Notes: a model not told the origin generated them from the letters alone. DNA of 11,918 nucleotides from JAQBDA01 sp041301185 (GCA_041301185.1 JBFYSV010000150.1:1-11918), one strand, 5' to 3'. Shown: positions 1 to 7,860, counted from the stretch's first letter. Numbers and translations are program-made.

Positions 1-884
1 CGATATTCATTGACAACTTCTTCAGCCTGGTCTTGCGGACCGTTGATCGCTTCCAGACCCGCGACCTGGGTGAAGCTGGCTGTGCAGCCCACAGAATGGG
101 TAAGTAATAGCTCCACCCTCTCCGCCAGAGCAGGCGGCATAATTCCGTAGCCCAGGCGCCAGCCGGTCATGGCATAGGTCTTGGAAAAGCCATCGCAAAT
201 AATCGTGCGTTCCTCCATGCCGGGCAGGGCAGCGATGCTGGGGGCGGGAGATTCATAGACCAGCCGGGTGTAGATCTCATCCGATAATACCCAGATATTC
301 CTGTCCATTGCCAGCGCCGCAACATGCTCCAGGGCAGAGGGGGACATCACCCCGCCAGTGGGGTTGCTGGGCGAGTTGAGCACGATCATCCGGGTTCGGT
401 CGCTTACCAACCGGTCGAGGGCTTGCAGGTCAAAAGAGAAATCACCCTCTTCGCTTAGAGGTACCGGCACGGGCACCCCACCCGCCACCTCGATCATTGC
501 CGCGTAGGTTGGAAATCCTGGATCGGGGTAGAGCACTTCGTCGCCGGGTCGTACCAGCGCCAGGGTGGGGAAGAACAAGGCGGGTTTTGCTCCGGGACCA
601 ATGACTACCTGGCGCGCCTCGATGGGGATGCCCCTGCGCCGGGAGGCGTCTTCTGCAATCGCTTTACGCAACTCCTTGATACCCGCGGAGGGGGTATAAC
701 GAGTGTAACCTTCCTGGATGGCGCGCACCCCAGCCTGGGTGATATTGTCAAATGTAGGCACGTCTGGCTGCCCGATTTCCAGGTGGATGATCTCCCGCCC
801 GGTGGCTTCCAGCGCCTGGGCTTTCGCCAGCATAAAATAGGCCCCCTCGGGCGCCAGCTTGACGACTCGCTCGGCAAAATCCAT
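1..884 (-). CDS. Class I/II PLP aminotransferase, aspartate aminotransferase-like (3' end outside window)
   Basis: Reading from ATG at 884 gives 294 open codons that run off the left edge, so roughly the last quarter of a usual 385-400-residue protein is missing. Fold-type I aminotransferase marks are all present: an N-terminal substrate-entry segment with LEIGQPD (about 35-41), YTPSAG (63-68), GPGAK (96-100), SNPTGG (173-178), SDEIY (201-205) and SKTYAMTGWRLGY (234-246). K235 is the expected Schiff-base lysine; N174, D202 and Y205 are the expected cofactor contacts. The family moves amino groups between an amino acid and a 2-oxo acid in the cytoplasm; specificity (aspartate, alanine, aromatic or other) cannot be read here. 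The start is supported by AAGGAG 8 nt upstream, inside the 16-nt gap after the racemase-like gene. It is the last visible gene of the run. Confidence 0.93.
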   Translation of the reverse strand, partial: MDFAERVVKLAPEGAYFMLAKAQALEATGREIIHLEIGQPDVPTFDNITQAGVRAIQEGYTRYTPSAGIKELRKAIAEDASRRRGIPIEARQVVIGPGAKPALFFPTLALVRPGDEVLYPDPGFPTYAAMIEVAGGVPVPVPLSEEGDFSFDLQALDRLVSDRTRMIVLNSPSNPTGGVMSPSALEHVAALAMDRNIWVLSDEIYTRLVYESPAPSIAALPGMEERTIICDGFSKTYAMTGWRLGYGIMPPALAERVELLLTHSVGCTASFTQVAGLEAINGPQDQAEEVVNEY

Positions 885-900
885 ACGGATATCTCCTTTT

Positions 901-1686
901 TTATACATGTCCATAGTAATCGCGATGCACGACCACTGAATAGGCGAAATCCAACAGCGTGCCCCAGCTGTAGATCGGGATTTCAATCTGCCTCTGCAGC
1001 GCCCGGGCAAAGGGCGGGAAACCGGTGCACTCCAGCACCATCGCGCCCATGTTTGCATGTTTTTTGTAGAATTCTACACCTACCTGGACGAACTCAGCCT
1101 CCGCCTTTTCGTAATCAGCCCCGGGTGGGTCGCTGCGCAGGCCCGTCGTCCACAGGTGATCGAACTCCTGACAGCGGAAATCATCCATTGCACCGCCGAT
1201 CACATAGTTCGAGCTCAAACGGACTCCGACCGCCTCCAGGTGCCGGTCGGTCAGGTATGTCGAGTTTGCGACCAGGATGCCCACCGCCTGGTGGGGAGCG
1301 ATCGTTTGCTGGGCAATGGGCACTTGCAGCAGGCTGGACATAAAGACCGGTACGCTGACACTGGCAGCCACCTCTCGCTGGAAATACGAAAAGTAGCCGC
1401 ATTCGCCGGCGATCGCCCGGCAGCCCATCCGCTCCAGCATCCTGGCGGCGCGCAACAAGGGTTCCAGGCAGGGCGATTTATCATCAGCAACCACCAGCCT
1501 GTCAATATCGATCCCTTCAACGATCTGGTATTGGATCGGGAATGGATAGCCACTGGCGTTGCGCACATCCCCTGGAAACCCAGGATAGACATCATCCAGG
1601 AGCAATATGCCCAGCCCCATCCCGTAGGCGCAACGATTCTCTCGGGCGCGGATGTGCCGGAGGCCTGGATCTCTATTCCGGCGCAT
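901..1686 (-). CDS. Asp/Glu/hydantoin racemase superfamily protein (5' end possibly frameshifted)
   Basis: A 261-residue protein of the aspartate/glutamate racemase superfamily. Two cysteines sit where the family's acid/base pair is expected: C96 in GECGY and C220 in LECTGFPP. A GILLLDD strand (26-32) and a PGFPGDVRNASGYPFP stretch (35-50) precede them. Family members are cofactor-independent racemases, isomerases or decarboxylases acting on amino acids, hydantoins or small dicarboxylates; the substrate here is unknown. The ATG at 1686 has GGAGG 5 nt upstream. However, a second ATG at 1720, overlapping the upstream stop as ATGA and with an even better AGGAGGAG, opens a frame whose 15 residues look like the true N-terminus before a TAG at 1673-1675. 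The annotated start may therefore be a fallback after an indel (see findings). It lies between the dehydratase and the aminotransferase. Confidence 0.85.
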   Translation of the reverse strand: MRRNRDPGLRHIRARENRCAYGMGLGILLLDDVYPGFPGDVRNASGYPFPIQYQIVEGIDIDRLVVADDKSPCLEPLLRAARMLERMGCRAIAGECGYFSYFQREVAASVSVPVFMSSLLQVPIAQQTIAPHQAVGILVANSTYLTDRHLEAVGVRLSSNYVIGGAMDDFRCQEFDHLWTTGLRSDPPGADYEKAEAEFVQVGVEFYKKHANMGAMVLECTGFPPFARALQRQIEIPIYSWGTLLDFAYSVVVHRDYYGHV

Positions 1687-1720
1687 GCGCGCCTCCTATC
1701 AAGTAAAGCACCATTGTCAT
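1673..1720 (-). other. 15-codon ATGA-overlapping frame, likely displaced N-terminus of the racemase-like gene
   Basis: ATG at 1720 overlaps the dehydratase TGA (1717-1719). AGGAGGAG at 1726-1733 lies 5 nt upstream, the strongest ribosome-binding site in the window. It encodes MTMVLYLIGGAHAPE and stops at TAG 1673-1675, 11 nt inside the racemase-like reading frame. The peptide has a beta-strand followed by a Gly-Gly turn, as at the start of a Rossmann-like domain. Skipping one base at the end (E then R-D-P-G) would fuse it to the racemase frame. The alternatives are a genuine coupling leader peptide or chance. Confidence 0.45.
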
Positions 1721-2727
1721 GATTGCTCCTCCTGGAGAATGCTGACCAGTAACTGCAGGTCGATATTGCCACCCGATACGATGCAGGCAATTTTTCCGCG
1801 TCCTGCCAGCCCGTCCAGCGCGGCTGCGACCGGCACCGCCCCAGCCCCTTCGACAATAATATGGCTGTTCGTTGCCAGCCAGCGGATAGCTGTGCGCACC
1901 TGATCCAGGGTTACGACCAGCGAGCCATCCAGCAATTGCTGTGCCAGAGGCCACATTTCAGGGAATACTGACGGTGCTCCCATCCCTGAGACAAAGCTGG
2001 CGATGTAGCTCACCTGAACTGGCATGCTGGCTGCCAGGCTGGCTGCCAGGGGGGCTGCCGTCTCGACCTCACACGCCAGGACGCGCACATCCGGCTTTAG
2101 AGCCTTGATGGCAGAAGCAATTCCACAGCTCAGCCCTCCACCGCCATAGGGGACCAGCACAGCGTCAACTTCGGGCAGATCTTCCAGGATCTCAAGCCCG
2201 ATTGTGCCGTTGCCAGCCATGACCGCCGGATCGGCAAAGGGGTGGATGAGCAATCCGTTCAGGGGGCTGTCGGGTGGGCAATCGAGCAAACCAGACCAGG
2301 TGTGTCGGCGCTGGATCTCCTGGTAGACATGGAAAGGCACTTTCTCGATCTGGGCGCCCTGCCGGGCGATCGCCGCCAGCTTGGAAGCAGGTGCATTTTC
2401 CGGTACGATCACAGCACAGGCAATGTTCCTCCGGCGGGCAACCCACGCCAGGGCGTACCCCATGTTGCCGGCGCTGGCAGTCCATATGCCGTTATCGAGC
2501 GTTTCAGGTCGGGCAGCGGAAAGCGCGTTCACAACACCGCGTAGCTTGAATGATCCCACGGGATGCAAATTCTCCAGCTTGAGGTAGACCTCAGAAGGAG
2601 CGCCGTGGATGTCCAGGCGCGTTAGTAGGGAAGGCTTGACGAATGCTTGAATTTGTTGGCGTGCGGCGCTGATCTCTTCTATCGGGATGGGATGCAAGCG
2701 AGTGATGGAGTGAGTCACAGATACCAA
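1717..2727 (-). CDS. Serine/threonine dehydratase-like PLP enzyme (fold type II, no ACT domain)
   Basis: About 336 residues with the fold-type II plan. GSFKLRG (58-64) carries the PLP lysine K61. SAGNMGYA (85-92) is the substrate-binding loop, equivalent to SAGNHAQG in classic threonine dehydratases. GGGG (195-198) is the phosphate-binding turn and SGGN (318-321) is near the C-terminus. The length matches catabolic or short dehydratases and lacks the C-terminal regulatory ACT domain of biosynthetic IlvA. Known members convert serine or threonine to 2-aminoacrylate or aminocrotonate and then 2-oxo acid plus ammonia; others are racemases, diaminopropionate lyases or threo-3-hydroxyaspartate dehydratases, so the substrate is open. 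There is no ATG at the N-terminus: TTG at 2727 or GTG at 2718 (three codons later) are the options, and the upstream AAGAGA is weak. RidA, two genes upstream, deals with exactly the enamines such enzymes release. Confidence 0.88.
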   Translation of the reverse strand: MVSVTHSITRLHPIPIEEISAARQQIQAFVKPSLLTRLDIHGAPSEVYLKLENLHPVGSFKLRGVVNALSAARPETLDNGIWTASAGNMGYALAWVARRRNIACAVIVPENAPASKLAAIARQGAQIEKVPFHVYQEIQRRHTWSGLLDCPPDSPLNGLLIHPFADPAVMAGNGTIGLEILEDLPEVDAVLVPYGGGGLSCGIASAIKALKPDVRVLACEVETAAPLAASLAASMPVQVSYIASFVSGMGAPSVFPEMWPLAQQLLDGSLVVTLDQVRTAIRWLATNSHIIVEGAGAVPVAAALDGLAGRGKIACIVSGGNIDLQLLVSILQEEQS

Positions 2728-2763
2728 ATCTCTTGATTTTGTATCGGCTTATGCCAGCTGGCT

Positions 2764-4029
2764 TCACCTGTGGAGCAGGGGAGCGGCGATAAAGGATAAA
2801 CCGGCTTCAGTCAACACCCGGGCAGTCAGGTTCAGCGAGTCGAATTTATCCATAAAGTTTAGGGTGATATCTTCCCAATCGCCGCTGGCGAGGATCTCTT
2901 CTTTCAGCCGGTAATAATCCTGGATCTCAGAAGGCCTGGGGCGGGTTTGTTCTACTTCCGGTTCTCCACCTTCGTGCTTGGTGGAGATATTGGCAATATG
3001 GTCTGCCAGGGCAATCACGTCATCCCGCCGGTTGTAGGGCTGGATGACCAGGCCTTTCCAGGTCTCGGTGACATGGTGCTCAAAGCGCACCAAGTCCTCA
3101 AACCCCAGCTCTTTGCGGAATTGGGCGGAGATTTCGATGGTCTCATTGTTGGTGGAGTTGCTCCAATTGAAGCCAACCAGGGGCGTCGATCCGTCTGGTC
3201 GGGAGAACAGGCGGGCGGTGATCAATGTCCACAGGGCAGAGTAGGGATTATCATTGCCCAGGGTCACCGAGATCTTGAACTCGATATCGACGCCCAGCCG
3301 GTGCAGCAGGTAGCCCACCATCACCGTCCCATCGTTAACGTTGAGCACCTGGCGGACCCCATAACGGGTGTAATAGTACAGGTACTCATCCAGCCATTTC
3401 AGGGCATAATGGTTGGGTTGACCGACGCCTCCAAAGTAGCCGATAATCGTGTCCGGCCCGCCAAGGTGGATATTGGACCCATCCGCACCGCGCGTATCGA
3501 GTTGCTCGGCATAGCTTGTGCCAATGATCTGCATGGCAGCCGCAAAAGCCGGCAGATCGCCATCCGCCTCCTGTTCTTTCATATTGCGCACGCGGATAAA
3601 GCGCCCAGGCATGAGCGCGCCATTTGCTATGGCGCGCCGGGCAATATCGATTAGCCAGGGAAAATACTGGCAGGCGCTGATCTCCAGTGTGAGTGGGTAG
3701 CGCTGGTCGAATAGGATTTGGTTAGCTTTTCCCCCCAAGATCTTACGGCGATAATCGGCAATGCTGATAAACGCCCCCTGGTCGCGCTGCTGGCGCAGCC
3801 ACTCCAGGTCTGCCAGGTATTCCGGGTGGGCATCCCTGACGCGATCCAGCAGGGCAGGTAGGCTCCCGGCAGCCCTTGCCTGCTGGTTGATCTCCTCTGG
3901 CGTGCCGTATTTCAGCACCACATCCAGAAGGTCGTTTATCACCCGGGAATCCGGGTTGATGAGCAGGTTGTTGATCGCTTGCAAGCTTTCTACATCCAGA
4001 GATAAGCGTTCGCGTAATATTCCACGCAT
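2764..4029 (-). CDS. Unrecognised conserved-looking protein, about 421 residues
   Basis: I do not recognise the family. The protein is soluble, with no signal peptide or membrane segment. An alpha-helical N-terminal third (about 1-100) precedes a mixed alpha/beta core with strikingly motif-like stretches: LGGPDTIIGYFGG (about 189-201), NVNDGTVMVGYLLHRLG (230-246), GFNWSNSTNNETIE (286-299), FEHHVTETW (316-324) and STKHEGGEP (349-357). Repeated strand-then-helix spacing and His/Asp/Glu-rich loops suggest a TIM-barrel-like enzyme with a metal or cofactor site, but this is only inference. No CxxC or cobalamin-binding DxHxxG motif is evident. ATG at 4029 is preferred because GGTGA lies 5 nt upstream; GTG at 4038 would add three residues. 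It starts 30 nt after the RidA stop and ends 36 nt before the dehydratase, so it is very likely cotranscribed and part of the same pathway. Confidence 0.85.
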   Translation of the reverse strand: MRGILRERLSLDVESLQAINNLLINPDSRVINDLLDVVLKYGTPEEINQQARAAGSLPALLDRVRDAHPEYLADLEWLRQQRDQGAFISIADYRRKILGGKANQILFDQRYPLTLEISACQYFPWLIDIARRAIANGALMPGRFIRVRNMKEQEADGDLPAFAAAMQIIGTSYAEQLDTRGADGSNIHLGGPDTIIGYFGGVGQPNHYALKWLDEYLYYYTRYGVRQVLNVNDGTVMVGYLLHRLGVDIEFKISVTLGNDNPYSALWTLITARLFSRPDGSTPLVGFNWSNSTNNETIEISAQFRKELGFEDLVRFEHHVTETWKGLVIQPYNRRDDVIALADHIANISTKHEGGEPEVEQTRPRPSEIQDYYRLKEEILASGDWEDITLNFMDKFDSLNLTARVLTEAGLSFIAAPLLHR

Positions 4030-4034
4030 CGAAT

Positions 4035-4039
4035 TCACC
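4035..4039 (-). promoter_or_regulatory. Shine-Dalgarno GGTGA deciding the start at 4029
   Basis: On the minus strand GGTGA stands 5 nt before ATG 4029 and matches the distal part of the anti-SD complement (AGGAGGTGA). The GTG at 4038 has no comparable site upstream. Confidence 0.5.
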
Positions 4040-4059
4040 CATTTTTCAGTCAGATCATG

Positions 4060-4446
4060 TCAGGCGTGATCGCCGAGGAAAGCGATGACATCAATCTCAA
4101 CCAGAATACCAGCCAACTGGCTGCCGACCGTCGTTCGGACGGGCTTTGGATCTGGGAAATAGCGCTCGTAGACCTGGTTGAAGCGCGCGAAGAGGCTCAG
4201 ATCGCTCAGGTGGACTGTGGCTTTTACCACATCTGCCATACTGGCTCCACCTTCTTCCAGAATCGCTTTTATGTTTTCAAGAACCCGCCGAGTCTGTTCT
4301 TCGATTGTCTCGCCGCTAATTTTTCCGGTAGCCGGATCGTAGGGTGTCTGCCCGGCAACGAAAATGAAGCAGCCGGCACGGATTCCCTGGGAATATGGGC
4401 CGGCGGGCTGGGGAGCATTTTGGGTCAGGATAGCCTGTTTGGACAT
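4060..4446 (-). CDS. ridA: RidA family (YjgF/YER057c/UK114) 2-iminobutanoate/2-iminopropanoate deaminase
   Basis: 128 residues, the normal length for a RidA trimer subunit. Diagnostic residues are present: AGPYSQG (15-21, with Y18), AGQTPYDP (31-38), and R104 in KPVRTTVG, equivalent to the substrate-carboxylate-binding arginine (R105 in E. coli RidA). E117 sits in the VEIDVIA strand. RidA hydrolyses reactive enamine/imine products of PLP-dependent dehydratases and lyases to 2-oxo acids and ammonia, protecting other PLP enzymes from 2-aminoacrylate damage. It begins 11 nt after the Cys/Met-type PLP gene; its AAAGGA ribosome-binding site (4454-4459) overlaps that gene's TAA. Lying between a gamma-lyase-like enzyme and a dehydratase, it is probably a dedicated pathway component rather than a general housekeeping copy; that is inference from position. 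Confidence 0.95.
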   Translation of the reverse strand: MSKQAILTQNAPQPAGPYSQGIRAGCFIFVAGQTPYDPATGKISGETIEEQTRRVLENIKAILEEGGASMADVVKATVHLSDLSLFARFNQVYERYFPDPKPVRTTVGSQLAGILVEIDVIAFLGDHA

Positions 4447-4457
4447 TGCTGAGTCCT

Positions 4458-5702
4458 TTATAGGAGGGCCAGCGCCTGGTCCAGGTCGGCGATGATATCC
4501 GCCGGGTCTTCCAGCCCAACGGATAGGCGGATCAAGCCGTCTTCGATTCCGGCGTCATCGCGCTCGGCCTGGGTCATGTGCTCATGCGTGATGGTGCGCG
4601 GGTGCATGAAAATCGAGCGGCTGGTGCCGAACGTCACCGCGTGGACCACGAGGCGGGTATTGTTCATCAGCTTTGCTGTTCCGTCCATGCCACCGGGGAC
4701 AACAAATGAGAGCAAGCCGCCGAAAGATTTCATCTGGCGGCAGGTCAGCTCGCGCTGGGGATGATTTGCCAGCCCTGGGTAATGAACTTTGTTCACTTTG
4801 GGGTGGGTTGCCAGGAACTCGGCAACCGCCTGGGCATTCTCACTATGGCGCTGCATGCGCATCGAGAGGGTTTCAAGATATTGCAACATCAACCAGGCCT
4901 CAAAAGGCTGCAAGATTGCACCGACGAACTCGGTGGTGTTCCAGCGGATATCTTCCACCAGTGCCTCTGGACCTACGATTGCTCCCCCCAATACGGTAGC
5001 ATTACCTGCCAGAAATTTAGTCAGGGAGAGCAAAACGATATCTGCGCCCAATGCCATGGGCTTCTGCAAGGCAGCCGTAGCCGTGGTATTATCCACCATC
5101 AGCGGCACGCCGTGAGCGTGGGCTACCTCCGCTACCGCAGTGATATCCGTGACCTGGAGCACCGGGTTGCTCGGGGTCTCTACCCACACCAGGCGGGTCT
5201 TCTTATCGATCGCTCGGTCCCAGGCAGATGGATTGGTGTACTCCTTGACAAAGCGGAATTCCACATTGCAGCGTTCGGGGAATATCGTCGCAGCTTGTTT
5301 GTAACCCTCACCAAAGATGTTCAGGGTTGTCACCACGTTATCACCCGGGCGGGCAATCGTGAAAACCAGGTTGAACAGCGCCTGGGAACCCGATCCGGCA
5401 GTCACACACCCCTCACCGCCTTCCAGGGCAGCCAGGCGCTCCTCCAGCACGCTCACCGTGGGGGTTTTACTCCGCCCATAGATATAGTCCGGGAAATGCT
5501 CAAAGGTTTCGTAGGGATAGGTCATTGACTGCACAATCGGTGTGGCGAAGGAGCGGAACTGCTCCACGTTTTTTAGCGGGTGGAAGCCGGCATGCAGGGC
5601 AAGCGTATCGAAGCCTAAACCCACCTCTGAGTGCTGAGATTGTTTTTTCTCAGGATCAAAGACCCAGGGGTCGCGCATAAAAAAAGGGGTGTTTTCGTGC
5701 AT
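4458..5702 (-). CDS. Cys/Met metabolism PLP-dependent enzyme (gamma-lyase / O-acetylhomoserine sulfhydrylase-like)
   Basis: 414 residues of the trans-sulfuration PLP family: FDTLALHAG (31-39), ATPIVQSMTY (53-62), YGRSKTPT (75-82, the Y/R pair that contacts the neighbouring subunit's PLP phosphate), LEGGEGCVTAGSGSQA (93-108), VETPSNP (174-180), VDNTTATA (203-210), SLTK (226-229, with K229 the PLP lysine) and RLSVGLED (392-399, carboxylate-binding Arg). Relatives do gamma-elimination of methionine or homoserine derivatives, or gamma-replacement with sulfide or thiols. Several positions are off-consensus: F130 replaces the active-site tyrosine of the LYG motif, and the segment after K229 reads FLAGNATVLGG rather than the usual YIGGHGD-type. 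A roughly 30-residue N-terminal extension precedes the family start. ATG 5702 has AAAGG 11 nt upstream; M9 (5678) lacks a site. The exact reaction is therefore unassigned. Confidence 0.9.
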   Translation of the reverse strand: MHENTPFFMRDPWVFDPEKKQSQHSEVGLGFDTLALHAGFHPLKNVEQFRSFATPIVQSMTYPYETFEHFPDYIYGRSKTPTVSVLEERLAALEGGEGCVTAGSGSQALFNLVFTIARPGDNVVTTLNIFGEGYKQAATIFPERCNVEFRFVKEYTNPSAWDRAIDKKTRLVWVETPSNPVLQVTDITAVAEVAHAHGVPLMVDNTTATAALQKPMALGADIVLLSLTKFLAGNATVLGGAIVGPEALVEDIRWNTTEFVGAILQPFEAWLMLQYLETLSMRMQRHSENAQAVAEFLATHPKVNKVHYPGLANHPQRELTCRQMKSFGGLLSFVVPGGMDGTAKLMNNTRLVVHAVTFGTSRSIFMHPRTITHEHMTQAERDDAGIEDGLIRLSVGLEDPADIIADLDQALALL

Positions 5703-5796
5703 GGCTAGAAGAGCCTTTCTGAAATGATCAGGATATGAGGCTATCCCTCACCTTTTCTCAATTATTTGCGAGAGAGGCCAGGCGGGATGGCGAAAA
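5703..5796. other. 94-nt gap between transporter and catabolic genes
   Basis: This is the second-widest gap inside the run. It holds only a small imperfect fold (TGAGG-CTATC-CCTCA, 5736-5750) without a T-run on the transcribed strand, so no convincing terminator. No promoter with good -35/-10 boxes was found. Read-through from the transporter genes is the simplest view. Confidence 0.4.
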
Positions 5797-7854
5797 TCAA
5801 GGTTTGACTTGCTCTAATTCTTTTGGAGTCAGGTGACAATAAATTTTGTGCCCGCCGCCGAAATTGCGCTCGGGGGGTTCCTCTTGCTGGCAGATATCTC
5901 CAATAATGAAGGGGCAGCGGGTATGGAAGCGGCAACCGCTGGGCGGGTTGACCGCACTGGGTACACGCCCGGAAAGACGTACGCCGGAGGGTTCCAGGTC
6001 AGGGTCTGGGCGCGGTACAGCTGCCAGCAATGCTGCGGTGTAGGGGTGGTTGGGTGGTGTGTAGATCGATTCACATGGACCAATTTCCACAATCCGCCCC
6101 AAATACATCACAGCCACATCGTCTGAGAAGAAGCGCACAGAGCTCAAGTCGTGCGAGATCAATATCATGGTCATATCCTGCTGGGTCTGGATCTCCAGCA
6201 GCAGGTTCAGCACGGCTGCCTGCACCGAGACATCCAGGGCTGAGACGGGCTCGTCACACACGACCATTGCCGGATTGGAAGCAATTGCGCGGGCAATGCC
6301 CACGCGTTGTTTCTCACCGCCGCTCATCTGGCGCGGCAGGCGGTAGTAATAGCTCTCGTCCAGTTTGACGGATAGCAGCAGCCGTTCGACCTCGCCCTGC
6401 ACCTGGTCGGGTGGGACAGTCTTAAACCGCCGCAGCGATGCAGCGATCTGATCACCCACGCAATACGTTGGGTTGAGGGTGCCATTGGGATCTTGAAAAA
6501 CCATCTGCAACTCGCGGATCGTCATCAGATCACGCTTATTGAGTGGTTCAGAGATATCATTGCCTTGGAACGTGATCTTGCCGCCATGGAGCGACTCCAG
6601 TCCGACGATCGCCCGCGCCAGAGTGCTCTTTCCGCACCCAGATTCACCCACGATGCCCAGAGTGCGCCCTCGTCGCACGCTCAGGCTAACATCGTCTGTT
6701 GCCCGCACATAACGGCGCTTCTCCATCCCGAACAAGCCTTTCATCGTTTTGTAAGGAACCGGGTAATAGACTTTGGCATTATCGATCTTGATCAGGCGTT
6801 CAAGTGCCTCATCATCCCGGTCGGGGCAGGGTTCCAGGGCTTCTTCTCGATCCAACCAGATCATCTTCTTGCCCAGCCATTCGGATGCTCGCACGCAGCG
6901 TACCCGGTGCCCGGGCTCGATCTCGACCAGTTCCGGATGCTGCTCGCTGCACTCCGGTATGGCGTGTTCGCAGCGCGGGGCAAAAATACAGCCGGGGGGC
7001 AGGTTGGCAGGCGATGGAACTCGACCGACGATGGGGTAGAGGCGGCGAGTGCCCTTGGGTGCGTCTACATCGGGCAGACAGCGCATCAAGCCCATTGTGT
7101 AGGGGTGCAGAGGCATACGATATATGGCACTGGTTGCAGCCAATTCTACGATCTCGCCAGCATACATCACTCCGACCTTATCGGAAACACGCGCCACCAC
7201 GCCCAGGTTGTGGCTGATATACAGGGTGGCGGTTTGGTAGCGATCTTTGAGCTCGGCGATCAGGTCGAGCACTGCAGCTTCAACGGTTACATCCAGCGCA
7301 GTAGTCGGCTCATCCATAATTAAAAGCGAGGGGTTATTCAGCAGCGCCATAGCAATCACCACCCGTTGCTGCTGGCCTCCAGAAAGCTGGTGCGGGTAGC
7401 GTTGCATCACCGCTTCGGAATCGGGCATGTAGACGCTTTTCAGCGCTTCTATAGAGTGGGTGTAAGCCTCTTGCTTGTTAAACCCTCGGTGGGCAATCAG
7501 GCTTTCAGCCAATTGGTCCTGAATGCGCATGGAGGGATTGAGCGCCGACATGGGTTCCTGATAGACCATGGAGATATCTGCACCACGCAGCTTGCGTAGT
7601 TCCGACTCGGGTCGACCACGCAATTGTTCGCCCTTGAATACAATCTCTCCGTTAGTCACCGCTCCATTAGGGCCTAGAAAGTTCACAATGGAATAGGCAA
7701 CAGTGCTTTTACCACAGCCCGATTCGCCAACTAGTCCCAGGTTTTCGCCCTTGTAAATCTTAAAGGAGACATCCCGCACCGCGTTGATATCTCGTTTGCG
7801 GGTTTTGTAGGTGACTGCCAGATTGTTGACAGCCAGGATGGGCATTTGGTCCAT
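5797..7854 (-). CDS. Peptide/opine-type ABC importer, fused double ATPase (DppD-DppF fusion)
   Basis: One polypeptide of 685-689 residues carries two complete nucleotide-binding domains. Numbered from the upstream ATG at 7866, domain 1 has Walker A GESGCGKST (47-55), Q103, signature LSGGQQQR (161-168), Walker B ending in DEP with E186, and H219. Domain 2 has Walker A 407-415, Q458, MSGGEKQR (514-521), E539 and H572. Each is followed by an oligopeptide-transporter C-terminal domain with four cysteines (C293, C299, C306, C324; C645, C651, C659, C677), a spacing known in DppD-type proteins to bind an iron-sulfur cluster. It would power the two permeases just upstream. ATG 7854 is chosen because GGAG lies 6 nt before it; ATG 7866 (four codons more) has no clear site. 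Most bacteria keep these ATPases as two genes. Confidence 0.95.
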   Translation of the reverse strand: MDQMPILAVNNLAVTYKTRKRDINAVRDVSFKIYKGENLGLVGESGCGKSTVAYSIVNFLGPNGAVTNGEIVFKGEQLRGRPESELRKLRGADISMVYQEPMSALNPSMRIQDQLAESLIAHRGFNKQEAYTHSIEALKSVYMPDSEAVMQRYPHQLSGGQQQRVVIAMALLNNPSLLIMDEPTTALDVTVEAAVLDLIAELKDRYQTATLYISHNLGVVARVSDKVGVMYAGEIVELAATSAIYRMPLHPYTMGLMRCLPDVDAPKGTRRLYPIVGRVPSPANLPPGCIFAPRCEHAIPECSEQHPELVEIEPGHRVRCVRASEWLGKKMIWLDREEALEPCPDRDDEALERLIKIDNAKVYYPVPYKTMKGLFGMEKRRYVRATDDVSLSVRRGRTLGIVGESGCGKSTLARAIVGLESLHGGKITFQGNDISEPLNKRDLMTIRELQMVFQDPNGTLNPTYCVGDQIAASLRRFKTVPPDQVQGEVERLLLSVKLDESYYYRLPRQMSGGEKQRVGIARAIASNPAMVVCDEPVSALDVSVQAAVLNLLLEIQTQQDMTMILISHDLSSVRFFSDDVAVMYLGRIVEIGPCESIYTPPNHPYTAALLAAVPRPDPDLEPSGVRLSGRVPSAVNPPSGCRFHTRCPFIIGDICQQEEPPERNFGGGHKIYCHLTPKELEQVKP

Positions 7855-7860
7855 ATGGCT

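Noticed and set aside
783..1722. Long plus-strand open frames opposite the racemase-like gene
   Set aside because: They are antisense shadows with low-complexity, Arg/Pro/Ser-rich translations and no family motifs; the minus-strand frame has clear catalytic motifs.
2947..3654. 235-codon plus-strand frame opposite the unrecognised protein
   Set aside because: It mirrors the minus-strand codon pattern and has no ribosome-binding site of note. The minus-strand frame fits the operon direction, spacing and motif density.
4761..5528. 255-codon plus-strand frame opposite the Cys/Met PLP gene
   Set aside because: The opposite strand encodes a full PLP enzyme with identifiable lysine and cofactor motifs.
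5736..5750. TGAGG-CTATC-CCTCA fold as a terminator
   Set aside because: The stem is only 5 bp and no T-run follows on the transcribed strand.
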